DNA of 64,000 nt from Nocardia nova (GTDB taxonomy: Bacteria > Actinomycetota > Actinomycetes > Mycobacteriales > Mycobacteriaceae). The DNA is taken from NCBI RefSeq assembly GCF_002933465.1, contig NZ_PSZE01000016.1:81774-145773 (forward strand), read 5' to 3'. The stretch's first letter is position 1, and every line of letters begins with the position of its first letter. Of the stretch, positions 1 to 8,558 are shown piece by piece. The position numbers were made by a program, and so were the translations under genes. The notes beneath the pieces are model-generated. The model ran no database searches. It was not told where the DNA came from and worked only from the letters and a program-made list of their open reading frames with translations.

Positions 1-1263
1 GGCTATGTCCACGATCTGGTGGCCGCGATGCGCGCGGTCACCACCGTGGTCGCGCCATTCAATTACCGCCTGCGGCAATCACCGCTGCGCACGTTGAGAC
101 CAGCCTGGGAGGTTCTCGACGACGACCGAGTCGATCTGGACTATCACTGCCGGCACCTGGCGCTGCCCGAGACGGGCAGCGAACGGGAATTCGGTGCTTT
201 GGTCTCGCATTTGCATTCTCGCCCTTTGGATTTGACCCGTCCGCTATGGGAATGGGTGGTTATCGAAGGATTCGCTCAGCGATGCTGGGCCCTGTACTTC
301 AAGGTGCACCACGCCCTGATGGACGGCGCCGGCGGCGGTCTGCGCGCCAAGGACATGCTCACCATCGATCCCGGCGACCGAGGTGTGCGCCCGATCTGGA
401 GCCTGACCCCCACCGTGCGCCCGGCCCGCGCGGCCACCGGCTCCCGTCGCCGCGGGATCGGCCAGGCCCTTTCGATCACAGCTGCCGTGAGTGCGCTCAC
501 TGTCCGGATGGTTCGCGACCGCCGCCACGGCGACGCCGACCTCGCCGTGCCGTTCGCCGCACCCCGCACCCTGCTCAACCGGCGCATCGGAACACAACGC
601 CGATTCGCCACCCAGTCCTATGATCTCGACCGCGTCACCGCGCTAGCGGCAGCGTCGGGCACCACCGTCAACGAGGTGTACTTGACCATTGTCGGCGGCG
701 GGTTGCGCCGCTACCTGCACGAGCTCGGGCAACTTCCCGATCGGACACTGACCGCGGCAACCCCGGTCAACGTCCGGGAGCACGATCACACCAGCCACAA
801 CGCCTTCACCATGACCGTCATGAATCTGGGCACCGATATCGCCGACCCCTATGCCCGCCTGGCCGCCGTACAGCGATCCAGCACCCGGGCAAAAACCGAA
901 TTACGGCGACTGCCCGCGCACGTGGTGCCGCTGTCGGCGGCATCGTTCATGGGGCCGTTCGTGGTCCAGAATCTGCTCGGCCTCGGCGGCCGCACCGCAC
1001 CGCCCTACAACGTCGCGGTCTCGAACGTGCCCCTGTTCAGCGAGGACATGTACCTGGCCGGTTCGAGGCTCGAAGAAGCCTACCCACTCGCCATCGCCTT
1101 CCACGGGGTCGGATTGTTCATCTCGGTATTCGCCGCGGCCGGACGGTTCAACATCGGGTTCACCGGCGACCGTGACTCGCTGCCGCATCTGCAGCGGCTG
1201 GCCGTATATACCGGCCGAGCGCTGGAGGAACTGGAAGATGCTGTCCTGGGCAAGGAGCCGTGA
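1..1263 (+). CDS. Wax ester synthase/diacylglycerol acyltransferase (WS/DGAT), 5' end outside window
   Basis: The reading frame is open from base 1, so the true start lies upstream; about 420 residues are visible where the family usually has about 460. The acyltransferase signature HHxxxDG is present as HHALMDG (bases about 316-336), followed by the glycine run usual in actinobacterial members, and a PVNVRE stretch typical of the C-terminal half. The family joins acyl-CoA to fatty alcohols or diacylglycerol to make storage wax esters or triacylglycerol at the membrane or lipid-body surface. It is the first visible gene of an operon: the next ORF starts within a few bases of its stop. Family assignment is firm; the acceptor alcohol is unknown, and the neighbours leave room for an isoprenoid alcohol. 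Confidence 0.9.
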   Translation, partial: GYVHDLVAAMRAVTTVVAPFNYRLRQSPLRTLRPAWEVLDDDRVDLDYHCRHLALPETGSEREFGALVSHLHSRPLDLTRPLWEWVVIEGFAQRCWALYFKVHHALMDGAGGGLRAKDMLTIDPGDRGVRPIWSLTPTVRPARAATGSRRRGIGQALSITAAVSALTVRMVRDRRHGDADLAVPFAAPRTLLNRRIGTQRRFATQSYDLDRVTALAAASGTTVNEVYLTIVGGGLRRYLHELGQLPDRTLTAATPVNVREHDHTSHNAFTMTVMNLGTDIADPYARLAAVQRSSTRAKTELRRLPAHVVPLSAASFMGPFVVQNLLGLGGRTAPPYNVAVSNVPLFSEDMYLAGSRLEEAYPLAIAFHGVGLFISVFAAAGRFNIGFTGDRDSLPHLQRLAVYTGRALEELEDAVLGKEP

Positions 1264-1265
1264 CC

Positions 1266-1772
1266 ATGTCTCGTCACAGAGTATCCAACGGGCACGGTCG
1301 AGCCGGTCATGGCGTCCAGGTCGGACGCGGTCTCGCAGAAGTTGTTGCAATGGCGCGAATCATGAGTCGGCGGGCCGGCATGCTCGCCGCGGTGTATGCC
1401 GTGGGCTGGACAGTGGGGGCTGTGCTGGTCGCCTACGGGGACAATGTACGTCTGTCGGCCTTCGGGTTGGGGCTCATGGCGCCCGGTGGCGGGCTGGCCT
1501 ATTACGGGCATTGGCCGGAACTGCTCGTACTCGAGGTCGTGCTGGCCTGGCTGGCGCGCAAACGAGAGTGGGCGCTGATCGGGTACGCGTGGTTTGCGGT
1601 CGGTGCGGTGATGCTCACCCACGCGCCGCATCCGGACATGTTCTGGCCCGCAGCGGTTTGGGTGGTGCCCGCCGTGACCGTGGTGCCTGCCCTGGTATGC
1701 GTCGCTCTCCTCATTCGCCGGGTCGCCGCCGGCTCCGTCGATCAATCAGTGGGACAAAGGAGTCCGAAATGA
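1266..1772 (+). CDS. Small integral membrane protein of unknown function
   Basis: This 168-residue protein has about four hydrophobic segments after a polar, Arg/His-rich N-terminus of some 30 residues. A GGAG lies nine bases before ATG 1266, which favours this start over GTG 1260 (overlapping the upstream stop) and over internal ATGs at 1350 and 1362. Its stop overlaps the next start as ATGA (1769-1772), so translation is probably coupled to the SDR. I do not recognise the family. Position between an acyltransferase and a dehydrogenase suggests a role in membrane lipid or terpenoid metabolism, but that is inference only. Confidence 0.7.
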   Translation: MSRHRVSNGHGRAGHGVQVGRGLAEVVAMARIMSRRAGMLAAVYAVGWTVGAVLVAYGDNVRLSAFGLGLMAPGGGLAYYGHWPELLVLEVVLAWLARKREWALIGYAWFAVGAVMLTHAPHPDMFWPAAVWVVPAVTVVPALVCVALLIRRVAAGSVDQSVGQRSPK

Positions 1773-2602
1773 AGCAGTTGCTCGATGGCCGCGTGGTCGT
1801 TGTGACCGGCGGCGCCCGGGGAATCGGGCAAACGCTCGCCGCCGCGCTCGCCGGGCGGGGGGCTCGGGTCGCCATCGGCGACATCGACCAGCAGGCCCTG
1901 CCCGAGGCAGCAGCGGAGACGAATGCCGCCCTCGCTGCTTGGCTCGATGTTACCGATTCGTCGTCGTTCCGCAGTTTCCTCGACTCGGTCGAAACCGAGC
2001 TCGGCCCGATCGACGTGCTGATCAACAATGCCGGGATCATGCCGGCGGGTCCATTGCTGGACGAGGACGACGCGTTGACACGCAGAATCTTCGAGATCAA
2101 CGCCTACGGCCCGGTCCTCGGCACCAAACACGCACTCGCGCGCATGGTGCCCCGCGGGCGCGGCCATATCGTCACCATCGCCTCCACCATGGGCGAATCC
2201 TCGGTGCCCGGTCTAGCCGTCTACAACGCCAGCAAAGCCGCAAGCATCCGGTTCAGCGATGCCGCCCGGCTCGAATTCCGGCGTAGCGGCGTGCGGTTCT
2301 CCTGTGTCCTTCCGGGCGCGGTGAACACCGAACTCGCCGCGGGAATCAAAGGACCCAAAGGGATTCGCAACGTGGCGCCCGAGCAAGTGGCGCAAGCGGT
2401 GGTGACCGCACTCGAATCTGGACGATCACACCCGCGGATCTACCTACCCCGCAGTTTCGGCACACTCCTGGGCCTGCAGCGGGCACTGCCACTACGCGTG
2501 GGGGAAGCGCTGGCCCGTGTCATGGGCGCCGAGACTGCCGTCCTGCGCGATTCCGATCTCACCGCTCGGCGCGCCTACGACGCCCGTGTCGGCCGCAGCT
2601 GA
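1769..2602 (+). CDS. Short-chain dehydrogenase/reductase (SDR)
   Basis: This 277-residue classical SDR starts at ATG 1769 after AAAGGAG. The cofactor loop reads TGGARGIG near residue 12, the structural NNAG motif is present (INNAGIM), and the catalytic YxxxK appears as YNASK. An acidic residue at the end of beta-2 (GDID) suggests NAD(H) preference. It overlaps the membrane-protein gene by four bases and is followed after 23 bases by the large LinD-like gene. It probably oxidises or reduces an alcohol/ketone in the same pathway. The open frame extends far upstream (to 851) but that part is a shadow of the acyltransferase gene. Confidence 0.88.
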   Translation: MKQLLDGRVVVVTGGARGIGQTLAAALAGRGARVAIGDIDQQALPEAAAETNAALAAWLDVTDSSSFRSFLDSVETELGPIDVLINNAGIMPAGPLLDEDDALTRRIFEINAYGPVLGTKHALARMVPRGRGHIVTIASTMGESSVPGLAVYNASKAASIRFSDAARLEFRRSGVRFSCVLPGAVNTELAAGIKGPKGIRNVAPEQVAQAVVTALESGRSHPRIYLPRSFGTLLGLQRALPLRVGEALARVMGAETAVLRDSDLTARRAYDARVGRS

Positions 2603-2625
2603 CCCTCCGAACAAAGGACCGGCGA

Positions 2626-4566
2626 ATGCCTGATTCCGATCTCACCTGCCACACCGACCCCACCGCAGTCGCGCCGGCGCTCATCCCGGAGCGAGAGCGC
2701 CTCGACGGCCCCGTCACCACGCGCCGCTTGCGCCGCACACTCACCGGATACCTGGCACTGGCCGGTGCCGGTGTGGCGATCGGCCGCACCGCACGCCGTG
2801 GCGGCGTGAATGTCGGCACCGGCCTGGTCTGGCCCGGCGCCGGATATGTGACGGCCGGAAAACCATTGCGCTTCCTCGCTTCCCAAGCCGGGTTCACCGC
2901 TTCACTGGGATTGTGGCTGGGCAGCGGGAACGTCCTGGCGCCGATCGCGGTCTGGGCGGGCACCGCCACCGCGGGAGCCCGCCACGACGTGCGAATACCC
3001 GCCGCGAAAACCGCCGTACCCCTGCTGGCCGCGGCAGGAATAGGCGTTGCGCTCACTGTGCGGCGCAAGGCGTTTCGTCAAGCCGTCGCTCGGCGGCAAG
3101 CCCGCAACGAGTATCTCGGCGCGCTCCGCGCCAAAACTCCCGTCACAGTGGAGTTTCCGCGCTCCGTGTCAGTGCCCGAGGTGCCTGAACTCGGCACCGA
3201 GCAGCTGGCGCAAGTGCGGTTCGCCCTGGACCGTGCTTTGCAGCCGGTCTCCGAATTCGCCGGTTTCGATCGCATCGACCAGTTCCAGACGTCCTCCATC
3301 CGATATCAGGTCGCCGTCTGTGGCTATGCGTTGACCTCGGTGCAGTTCGCGCACACCCCCGCATTCCACGGATATCTGTCGGTGGCGCAGCGCAATACGA
3401 TCGCGAAGTGGCAGGAACGGATCTGCTGGGCCTTCTGGTCCAAGGAGAGCATGTGGGGTCACCTGCGCTACAACCCGGACCCGATACCCCGCGACGACAT
3501 CATGGTGTCGGGGTGGCTGGCAAATCTGGTGGCCGGCTACACCACCACGACCGGCGACCATCGCTACTCCGAGCCCGGCTCCATCTGCTTCCGCCATCCG
3601 CGCGGCATGCGTTACGAATACGACCTGCACTCACTGACCGACGTCCTCGCCCGCAACTTCGCCGCGTCCGACTACGGCCTGTTCCCGTGCGAGCCCAACT
3701 GGATCTACGCCCTGTGCAACGGTTTCGGCATTCTGCCGCTGCCTATTCACGACCGTCTCTACGGCAGTCGGCACAGCGCATCGATCCTGCCGAAGTTCCG
3801 TCGCGGGTTCGAAGAGGAATTCCTCAGTGCCGACGGCCGCACCATCGGACTGCGATCGAAGTGGACCGGGCTCACCGTACCCGCGATGACCTCCGTGCTT
3901 TCCGACGCCAGCGTAATCTGGCAACTCGCGCCGGTCTTCCCCGACATCGCCCGGCGACAGTGGGAGATCCTGCGCCACGAGAAACTGCGACTCGGCGCCG
4001 ACGGACAGCTCGAAGCCGAACTCAGCGGCTGGGACAACATCGACACCGGCAACTACCGCCGCAGTAACATCACCCCGCTGCTGTGGGTGCAAGCCGCGGC
4101 AACGGAGTTGGGCGACACCGACATCGCGCGAGCCGCGGGCGAGCGGATCGCCGCGGAGGGACAGCCCATCGTGGACCACGGGGTACGGCGGCTCGCCGGA
4201 GCCTCGGCACAGGCGAACCTCGGACTCGCCATGTCCATGACCGGGCGCGCGCATGCCCACTACGACCGAACCAGCCGGCCGCTGCCCGACGCGTGGTCCC
4301 GCGGCCCGATCCTCGACGAGGCCGAATACCCGAATGTCCTCGTCGCGCGGGCGGTCACCGATGGCGCCGCCTTGGATCTGGTCCTGCGACCGGGAGCCGA
4401 ACCCGGACGAGCCTCGCTCGGCCTGGCGCGGCTGCGCCCAGATCAGACCTACCGCCTCACCGGAGCGGTGGAAAACAGTGTGGTCGCAGCGGCAGACGGA
4501 ACCGCTCGCATCCACGTCGACCTCGCCGACCGGCGAGAGGTGCGTATCACGCCCGAAAGCCACTGA
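2626..4566 (+). CDS. Membrane-anchored protein resembling linalool dehydratase/isomerase (LinD)
   Basis: This is a 646-residue protein with ATG 2626 after AAAGGA. Residues about 35-165 hold several hydrophobic stretches separated by basic loops, so the N-terminus is probably membrane-embedded. The rest resembles the LinD fold (alpha/alpha6 barrel): it contains MWGHLRYNPDPIPRDDIM and a pair of cysteines nine residues apart, CEPNWIYALC. That spacing agrees with the catalytic Cys171/Cys180 pair remembered for Castellaniella LinD. LinD hydrates myrcene and isomerises linalool/geraniol; here the substrate may be a longer prenyl alcohol, which is inference. The domain call rests on motif memory, not on a search. 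Confidence 0.6.
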   Translation: MPDSDLTCHTDPTAVAPALIPERERLDGPVTTRRLRRTLTGYLALAGAGVAIGRTARRGGVNVGTGLVWPGAGYVTAGKPLRFLASQAGFTASLGLWLGSGNVLAPIAVWAGTATAGARHDVRIPAAKTAVPLLAAAGIGVALTVRRKAFRQAVARRQARNEYLGALRAKTPVTVEFPRSVSVPEVPELGTEQLAQVRFALDRALQPVSEFAGFDRIDQFQTSSIRYQVAVCGYALTSVQFAHTPAFHGYLSVAQRNTIAKWQERICWAFWSKESMWGHLRYNPDPIPRDDIMVSGWLANLVAGYTTTTGDHRYSEPGSICFRHPRGMRYEYDLHSLTDVLARNFAASDYGLFPCEPNWIYALCNGFGILPLPIHDRLYGSRHSASILPKFRRGFEEEFLSADGRTIGLRSKWTGLTVPAMTSVLSDASVIWQLAPVFPDIARRQWEILRHEKLRLGADGQLEAELSGWDNIDTGNYRRSNITPLLWVQAAATELGDTDIARAAGERIAAEGQPIVDHGVRRLAGASAQANLGLAMSMTGRAHAHYDRTSRPLPDAWSRGPILDEAEYPNVLVARAVTDGAALDLVLRPGAEPGRASLGLARLRPDQTYRLTGAVENSVVAAADGTARIHVDLADRREVRITPESH

Positions 4567-4577
4567 AGGATAAGACG

Positions 4578-4700
4578 ATGTGCCCCCTATGTGTGACCGT
4601 GACCGCAATCGTGGGTGTCGCGCTGACCCGCATGCGCCGACGCAAACAGCCCGACCCCGCCAGGTGGCAACCGCGGAACCAGACCACCACGTCCGGTTGA
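4578..4700 (+). CDS. 40-residue small protein downstream of the LinD-like gene
   Basis: ATG 4578 follows GAAGGA by seven bases and lies 12 bases after the preceding stop. The product begins MCPLC, has a short hydrophobic stretch (VTVTAIVGVAL) and ends in a basic, proline-rich tail (RRRKQP). A CxxC at the very N-terminus next to a single short membrane-like segment resembles small operon-tail proteins of Nocardia and mycobacteria. Coupling to the operon is supported by spacing and the good ribosome binding site. Function is unknown. Confidence 0.5.
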   Translation: MCPLCVTVTAIVGVALTRMRRRKQPDPARWQPRNQTTTSG

Positions 4701-4853
4701 GCAACGATGTGAAATAGCGTGCGAGTACTTGCTCAACCACTGCGGCACCGCGCTGCCGGGTGAGGAATGCGGCGACGCCTGGATTTCGTGTCAGTCGCGG
4801 ACCCTTGTTGCGCACACCGCACTGCTGGCGCGCGGTCGCCGGACTGTGGGCGC

Positions 4854-5490
4854 TTATGGCCGAACCGATGGTTGCGTGTCGACGGCCGAGGCTTTGCGGC
4901 CGAGGCGGCGCGTTGCCTCGAGAGAGTCGAAGTTGTCTGGCCAGGAGGACAGCAGGGTCGGATCGGCGATCACCATGCCGCCCCGGATTTCATCGATCAG
5001 GTTTCGCCCGGCGATGACGGCCGCCGCGTGTAGGCCGCTGACCATCGACCCGACGGTGCCTGGCCCCAAACGGTGCTGGTGCCGACCCGGAACAAGCCTC
5101 CGATGGGGGTCTGGGTTCCCGGCCGGAATGGTCATGCTTGGTCGAGTCGCAGCGAGAGGCCGAATGGCGCCCCAGATGAGTTCCCGACGAATCTCGTTTG
5201 TGTTGCTGGACTTGCTAGCTCGGCCACGCGGACATGTGATGACGATCCCGGGTATGCCTGCTCCATGCGTTTGAGCATGCCGTCGACAATGATTTTCTTG
5301 ATCTCGTTGTAGCGCTTACCGGTACGGTATTCGCCCGCGGCAACGTCGCAGCCCTCGAATCCCCACAGTCGTGGATTCGAGGGCGTGATGGTTTGGACCT
5401 CAATTGTCGCGTGACCTTGTGGTGCTGAGCTCCAGGCGGTCACCAGTGGGACGTGCAGTATCGGAGCTACTGTGAACAACACACGCGGCG
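4854..5490 (-). pseudogene. C-terminal remnant of a CrtI/phytoene-desaturase-like FAD oxidoreductase
   Basis: Two reading segments together encode the end of an FAD amine-oxidase/CrtI-like protein. The first (5482 down to 5135) includes VAAGEYRTGKRYNEIKK and ATQTRF. It stops at TGA 5132-5134 where a Trp is expected, and the same frame continues as PFRPGTQTPIGGLFRVG to about 5060. A frameshift there moves the FAD-closing segment (GTVGSMVSGLHAAAVIAG) into the next frame, ending at 4854. The N-terminal FAD-binding half is missing. Family resemblance is good; the precise substrate class (carotenoid or other polyene) cannot be told. Confidence 0.65.
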
Positions 5491-5503
5491 CCCGAGCCCT
5501 GGT

Positions 5504-5880
5504 AGGGAGATTGAGCTGTCACGCGAAGTTGCTGGGCGCGCGGACCATGTCGGACCGGAAGACCGCGACCGGCAGGACGGTCAGCCGCCGCTCGCGAGCT
5601 CTCGATAACGTTGCGGCAGAATCGGATCCCCGCTGTCGAACGCCTCGTCCAGGGGCGCCCGCGCGGCTTCGGCATCACGGCCGCGGATCACACAGAACAG
5701 GGTGTCGTCGCAGGCGTCGAGCCGGTGCAGCTATTCCAGGCACAGGAATTGGCCAAGGTCGCCGTTGGCCGCTAGCAGCACGGTGTGCGGCGGATACGAG
5801 GTGGAGGGCCGAGATTGCGCGGCGGCCAGGTGTTCGGGGCCGATGAACTTGTCGAAGCTGAGATCCCGCCGCCGGTACGC
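5504..5880 (-). pseudogene. Remnant of carboxylic acid reductase (CAR/FadD9-type) reductase domain
   Basis: The minus-strand frame reads DLSFDKFIGPEHLAAA, then TVLLAANGDLGQFLCLE, then ARAPLDEAFDSGDP and QRYRELASGG. This is the start of the NADP-binding thioester-reductase domain of carboxylic acid reductases. It is broken by TAG 5731-5733 (Trp expected after CLE) and TGA 5581-5583. A second block, PVAVFRSDMVRAPSNFA then QLNLP, comes from much later in the same domain and follows directly, so several hundred bases are deleted; TGA 5519-5521 interrupts it. The remnant runs straight into the FAD-oxidoreductase remnant at about 5490-5500. Confidence 0.65.
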
Positions 5881-6019
5881 GGTTGTCGTGCCCGTGCGCG
5901 GTGGCGCGGGTGGGGCGACGGCCGCCGCGGTTCCGTATCGCTGTATACGGCTCAGCGCCGCAACGTATTCGCCGGGTGGAGATGGTGCACCGGCGCCTGC
6001 ACGTGGAACAGTCCGACGG

Positions 6020-6661
6020 TCAGGTGTCGAGCAGCTCCGGGGCGAAGAGGTCCTCGATTGCCCAGTGCCGCGAGGACAGGCCCTGCCCCGCGTGGCAGCG
6101 CAGATAGGTGTCGAGGGTGGGGCGGTTGGCCGCGATTGGGTAGGGCCATCAGTCGTCGGCGAATCGCTGGGCGTTGCGCTCGACCAATGCGTTGAACCAC
6201 GGAACCATGGTGTGCGCCTCGTAGAGTCGGCGATTGCGGCGATAGTATTCGGCCGCAGCGTCTTTCGCCTCGTCGAAGACCCGGAAGGCCTCGCGCGCGA
6301 GGTCAGGACGTCGCCGCAGCAGGTCGCGACGCGCGACGATGACGTGCATGATCGGGAAGATCCCGGTGCGCCGGTGATAGTCGCGCTCCAGAAGCTCGGC
6401 GGCGGGAAACAAGCGGGCGACGTTCGGTGATCGGTCGAGGACGCACTGGGGGACGTTCGCCGAGAACCGGGCGTCGATCTCGCCCGCGTCCAGCATCGCG
6501 CTCAGACTGGCACCCTCGGGTGCGGCGGTCACTTCGATGTCGGCGGGATGTGGGTGCGGTATGAGTTCGAGCGGGGCCATGGGTTTGTCCGGTCCGCCGA
6601 TCATCCAGAGGCTGCAGTGTTGATGCGTATTGGGGTACTGCCTAAAGCAACTCGACCTCAT
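6020..6661 (-). pseudogene. Truncated 4,5-dihydroxyphthalate decarboxylase-like (ABC-binding-protein fold) gene
   Basis: The frame from 6661 down carries MIGGPDKPMAPLELI, MLDAGEIDARFSANVP, RRTGIFPIMHVIVARRD and MVPWFNAL. After TGA 6149-6151 the same frame resumes WPYPIAANRPTLDTYLR, GLSSRHWAIEDLFAPELL and stops at 6020-6022. These blocks are in the order remembered for 4,5-dihydroxyphthalate decarboxylase-like proteins of aromatic degradation clusters. The N-terminal third is absent and the internal stop replaces an aromatic codon in the DD-x-WPY region. It is a dead gene; its origin in an aromatic-degradation locus is an inference. Confidence 0.6.
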
Positions 6662-6890
6662 CGAATCCGACGGTCAAGCTGTGGCGGCGTTCTCGTAGGA
6701 CGTTCCCTTCGCGATGAGCCACGCCTTCACTGAAGCTGAGGCGCAGCTGCGCTCGCTGCTCGTCCACCTGTTGTACGACCGCGCAGATGCCGTTGAACGG
6801 TCCCGCTGGGAAGTAGACGACATCACCCGGCTCGTATTCGCGAATACTCACCGACTCAAGGTACTCGGCTTGATTCTTCGGCCGGCCCAC
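6642..6890 (-). CDS. Short protein with NusG-like KOW domain, possibly a remnant
   Basis: The 82-residue frame contains GDVVYFPAGPFNGICAVVQQVDE and ends TVGFDEVELL. That pattern is the C-terminal KOW domain of NusG-family elongation factors (GD-V-V, GPF-G, FD-VE). No NGN domain precedes it in frame, so it is either an isolated KOW protein or the tail of a decayed specialised NusG paralogue. It overlaps the start of the decarboxylase-like remnant by about 20 bases. Specialised NusG paralogues usually sit in front of large biosynthetic operons, but the operon that follows here is dead. Confidence 0.35.
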   Translation of the reverse strand: MGRPKNQAEYLESVSIREYEPGDVVYFPAGPFNGICAVVQQVDEQRAQLRLSFSEGVAHREGNVLRERRHSLTVGFDEVELL

Positions 6891-7092
6891 CCGAACCAGT
6901 CGGTGGGTGAGGTGGTTCGACGAAAGCGCCGATGTCGAGGCGCATGAGGGCGCGGACGGCCTCGGCGGTGTCCGAGTCGACGGGGCCCTGTGGGGTGTCG
7001 TCGGTGCGCAGCAGAAAGGGTGTGGTCGGGGCGCTCAGCACGACACTGATATCCGGTCGTCCGAGTGCCGGTACACGTCTCCGCATGTGGCC

Positions 7093-7209
7093 GTGGGCCA
7101 GTTGATTCGCCGCCGGCGGGGCCTGGCCCGCCGCAGTGGAATGGAACTCGCGCACTCGGCCGGAATCTCGCCGCGGCAGCTGAGTTTCGTCGACCGCGGC
7201 TGGAAGCTC
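7093..7209 (+). pseudogene. Remnant of an XRE-type helix-turn-helix regulator
   Basis: Plus-strand translation reads VGQLIRRRRGLARRSGMEL then AHSAGISPRQLSFVDRG, the helix-turn-helix of XRE regulators of the ARHLSFVE-motif group. The sequence on either side loses resemblance to the family and no start with a ribosome binding site fits. I read it as the only surviving domain of a regulator in this decayed region. Confidence 0.4.
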
Positions 7210-7572
7210 GGCACGTTGAAAATCCCCATGCTCTCGGAAGGCGTCGTCACGGTTGCTGCGCGCCATGAGGTATCTGAACTGCGACCGGCAGGCATAGCAG
7301 CCTGATGTCGCTGAATCATTGCTGTCGCGCTGTGAAGGGCGGCGTCTCTCTGATGAGCACCGCAGTTACTGCCCGGTTAAATGTTGCTCACGCGCCGTTT
7401 CGCACACCTGTGAGATCTGTAGTGTTGGAGCTGGATGCCACGCGACCTCGGGCACCCCAGCCGCCCGATCGAGGACTCGCACATGCTCGCGCCCTGAAGC
7501 CGAACTTCCGTTGGGCGGCGGGAGCACACCGATACCGACCGATTCGGCCTGCCTGCAAGGAAGATCCGCACG
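7210..7572. other. Intergenic stretch without a supported gene
   Basis: No frame on either strand has coding character here, and the short open frames conflict with each other. The last 15 bases carry the AGGAAG ribosome binding site (about 7557-7562) of the downstream methyltransferase. Its promoter presumably lies here, but I cannot point to convincing -35/-10 boxes. Confidence 0.4.
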
Positions 7573-8475
7573 ATGACCGGTTTCGCCCCCGCCGCCCGTC
7601 ACATCCCGTCCCGCGACCAGCTACCCGATGAGTTCTTCGCGCTGTTCCTCGACCCGACTCGCACCTACAGTTGCGCATACTGGACCCACCCGGACGACAC
7701 CCTGGAACAGGCCCAGTCCGCCAAGATCGACCTTGCACTGGCCCAATGCGATCTGCGACCGGGGATGACCTTGCTCGACGTGGGCTGCGGCTGGGGTTCG
7801 ACGATGCTGCGCGCCATGGACACCTATGGGGTCAATGCGATCGGGCTGACGCCCCACCGCAACCAGCATCGGTACGTACGAGACCGCCTCGTCGACCGCC
7901 TCGTCCACGGCTGCCCCTACGGCGGTGTGCGACGGCAAGGCTGGCAACAATTCGACCGCCCCGTGGACCGCATCGTCTGCATCGGCGCACTCGAACAGAT
8001 CCACCATGAGCGATATCCAGATTTCTTCGACTTCGCCTACCGGGTAATGCCCGACGACGGAGTGCTGCTGCTACAAACCGTCGTCGCCGGTGACCCGCAC
8101 GAGGCGGAAGCGCATCAGGAACCCGCCCTGACGACCGAAGCCGAATTCGCGTTTCTCCGCGGCACCGTCTTCGCGAGCAGTCAGCTCCCGCGATCAACCG
8201 GCCACGACCCCAGGGGAATCAAAGAGTACGCGCAGGACGCCGGATTCACCCTCACCCGCAGTCAGGAACTGGGGTCCCACTACACCACCCTGGACAGGTG
8301 GGTCACATCTCTGCACGAGCACCGTGACCGAGCGATCGAAATCGCCGGGCAACAGACCTACGACGCCTACATCGGCTATCTGACCGGGTGCGCCGACACC
8401 TTCCGCCGCGGACACCTCACCGTCATGCAGTTCACCTTCACCAAACCCGGCGCAATGCCACCCTCACCACATTGA
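7573..8475 (+). CDS. Cyclopropane-fatty-acid/mycolic acid methyltransferase (CmaA/MmaA family)
   Basis: This 300-residue S-adenosylmethionine-dependent methyltransferase has ATG 7573 after AGGAAG. The conserved YSCAYW near residue 36 and the SAM-binding DVGCGWGS near residue 70 place it in the CMAS family, whose members add methyl or cyclopropane groups to unsaturated acyl chains, including mycolates. Length fits the family (about 290-300). It stands alone between the gene graveyard and a minus-strand regulator. Whether it acts on mycolates or on phospholipid acyl chains cannot be read from sequence. Some usual family blocks after the SAM site look diverged, so specificity may be unusual. Confidence 0.88.
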   Translation: MTGFAPAARHIPSRDQLPDEFFALFLDPTRTYSCAYWTHPDDTLEQAQSAKIDLALAQCDLRPGMTLLDVGCGWGSTMLRAMDTYGVNAIGLTPHRNQHRYVRDRLVDRLVHGCPYGGVRRQGWQQFDRPVDRIVCIGALEQIHHERYPDFFDFAYRVMPDDGVLLLQTVVAGDPHEAEAHQEPALTTEAEFAFLRGTVFASSQLPRSTGHDPRGIKEYAQDAGFTLTRSQELGSHYTTLDRWVTSLHEHRDRAIEIAGQQTYDAYIGYLTGCADTFRRGHLTVMQFTFTKPGAMPPSPH

Positions 8476-8558
8476 TCCTGCCCGCGGCACTCGAATAGGT
8501 GCCCCCGCAACCGGCAAGACGATCTCGCAGCGAGTTCGGGCGCGGTTGGGGCTGTCAG

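Noticed and set aside
851..1768. Upstream extension of the SDR frame
   Set aside because: It overlaps the acyltransferase and membrane-protein genes, and ATG 1769 has an ideal ribosome binding site.
5132..6151. In-frame TGA/TAG codons read as programmed recoding
   Set aside because: The same genes also lack N-termini, carry frameshifts and have deletions, so decay is the simpler reading.
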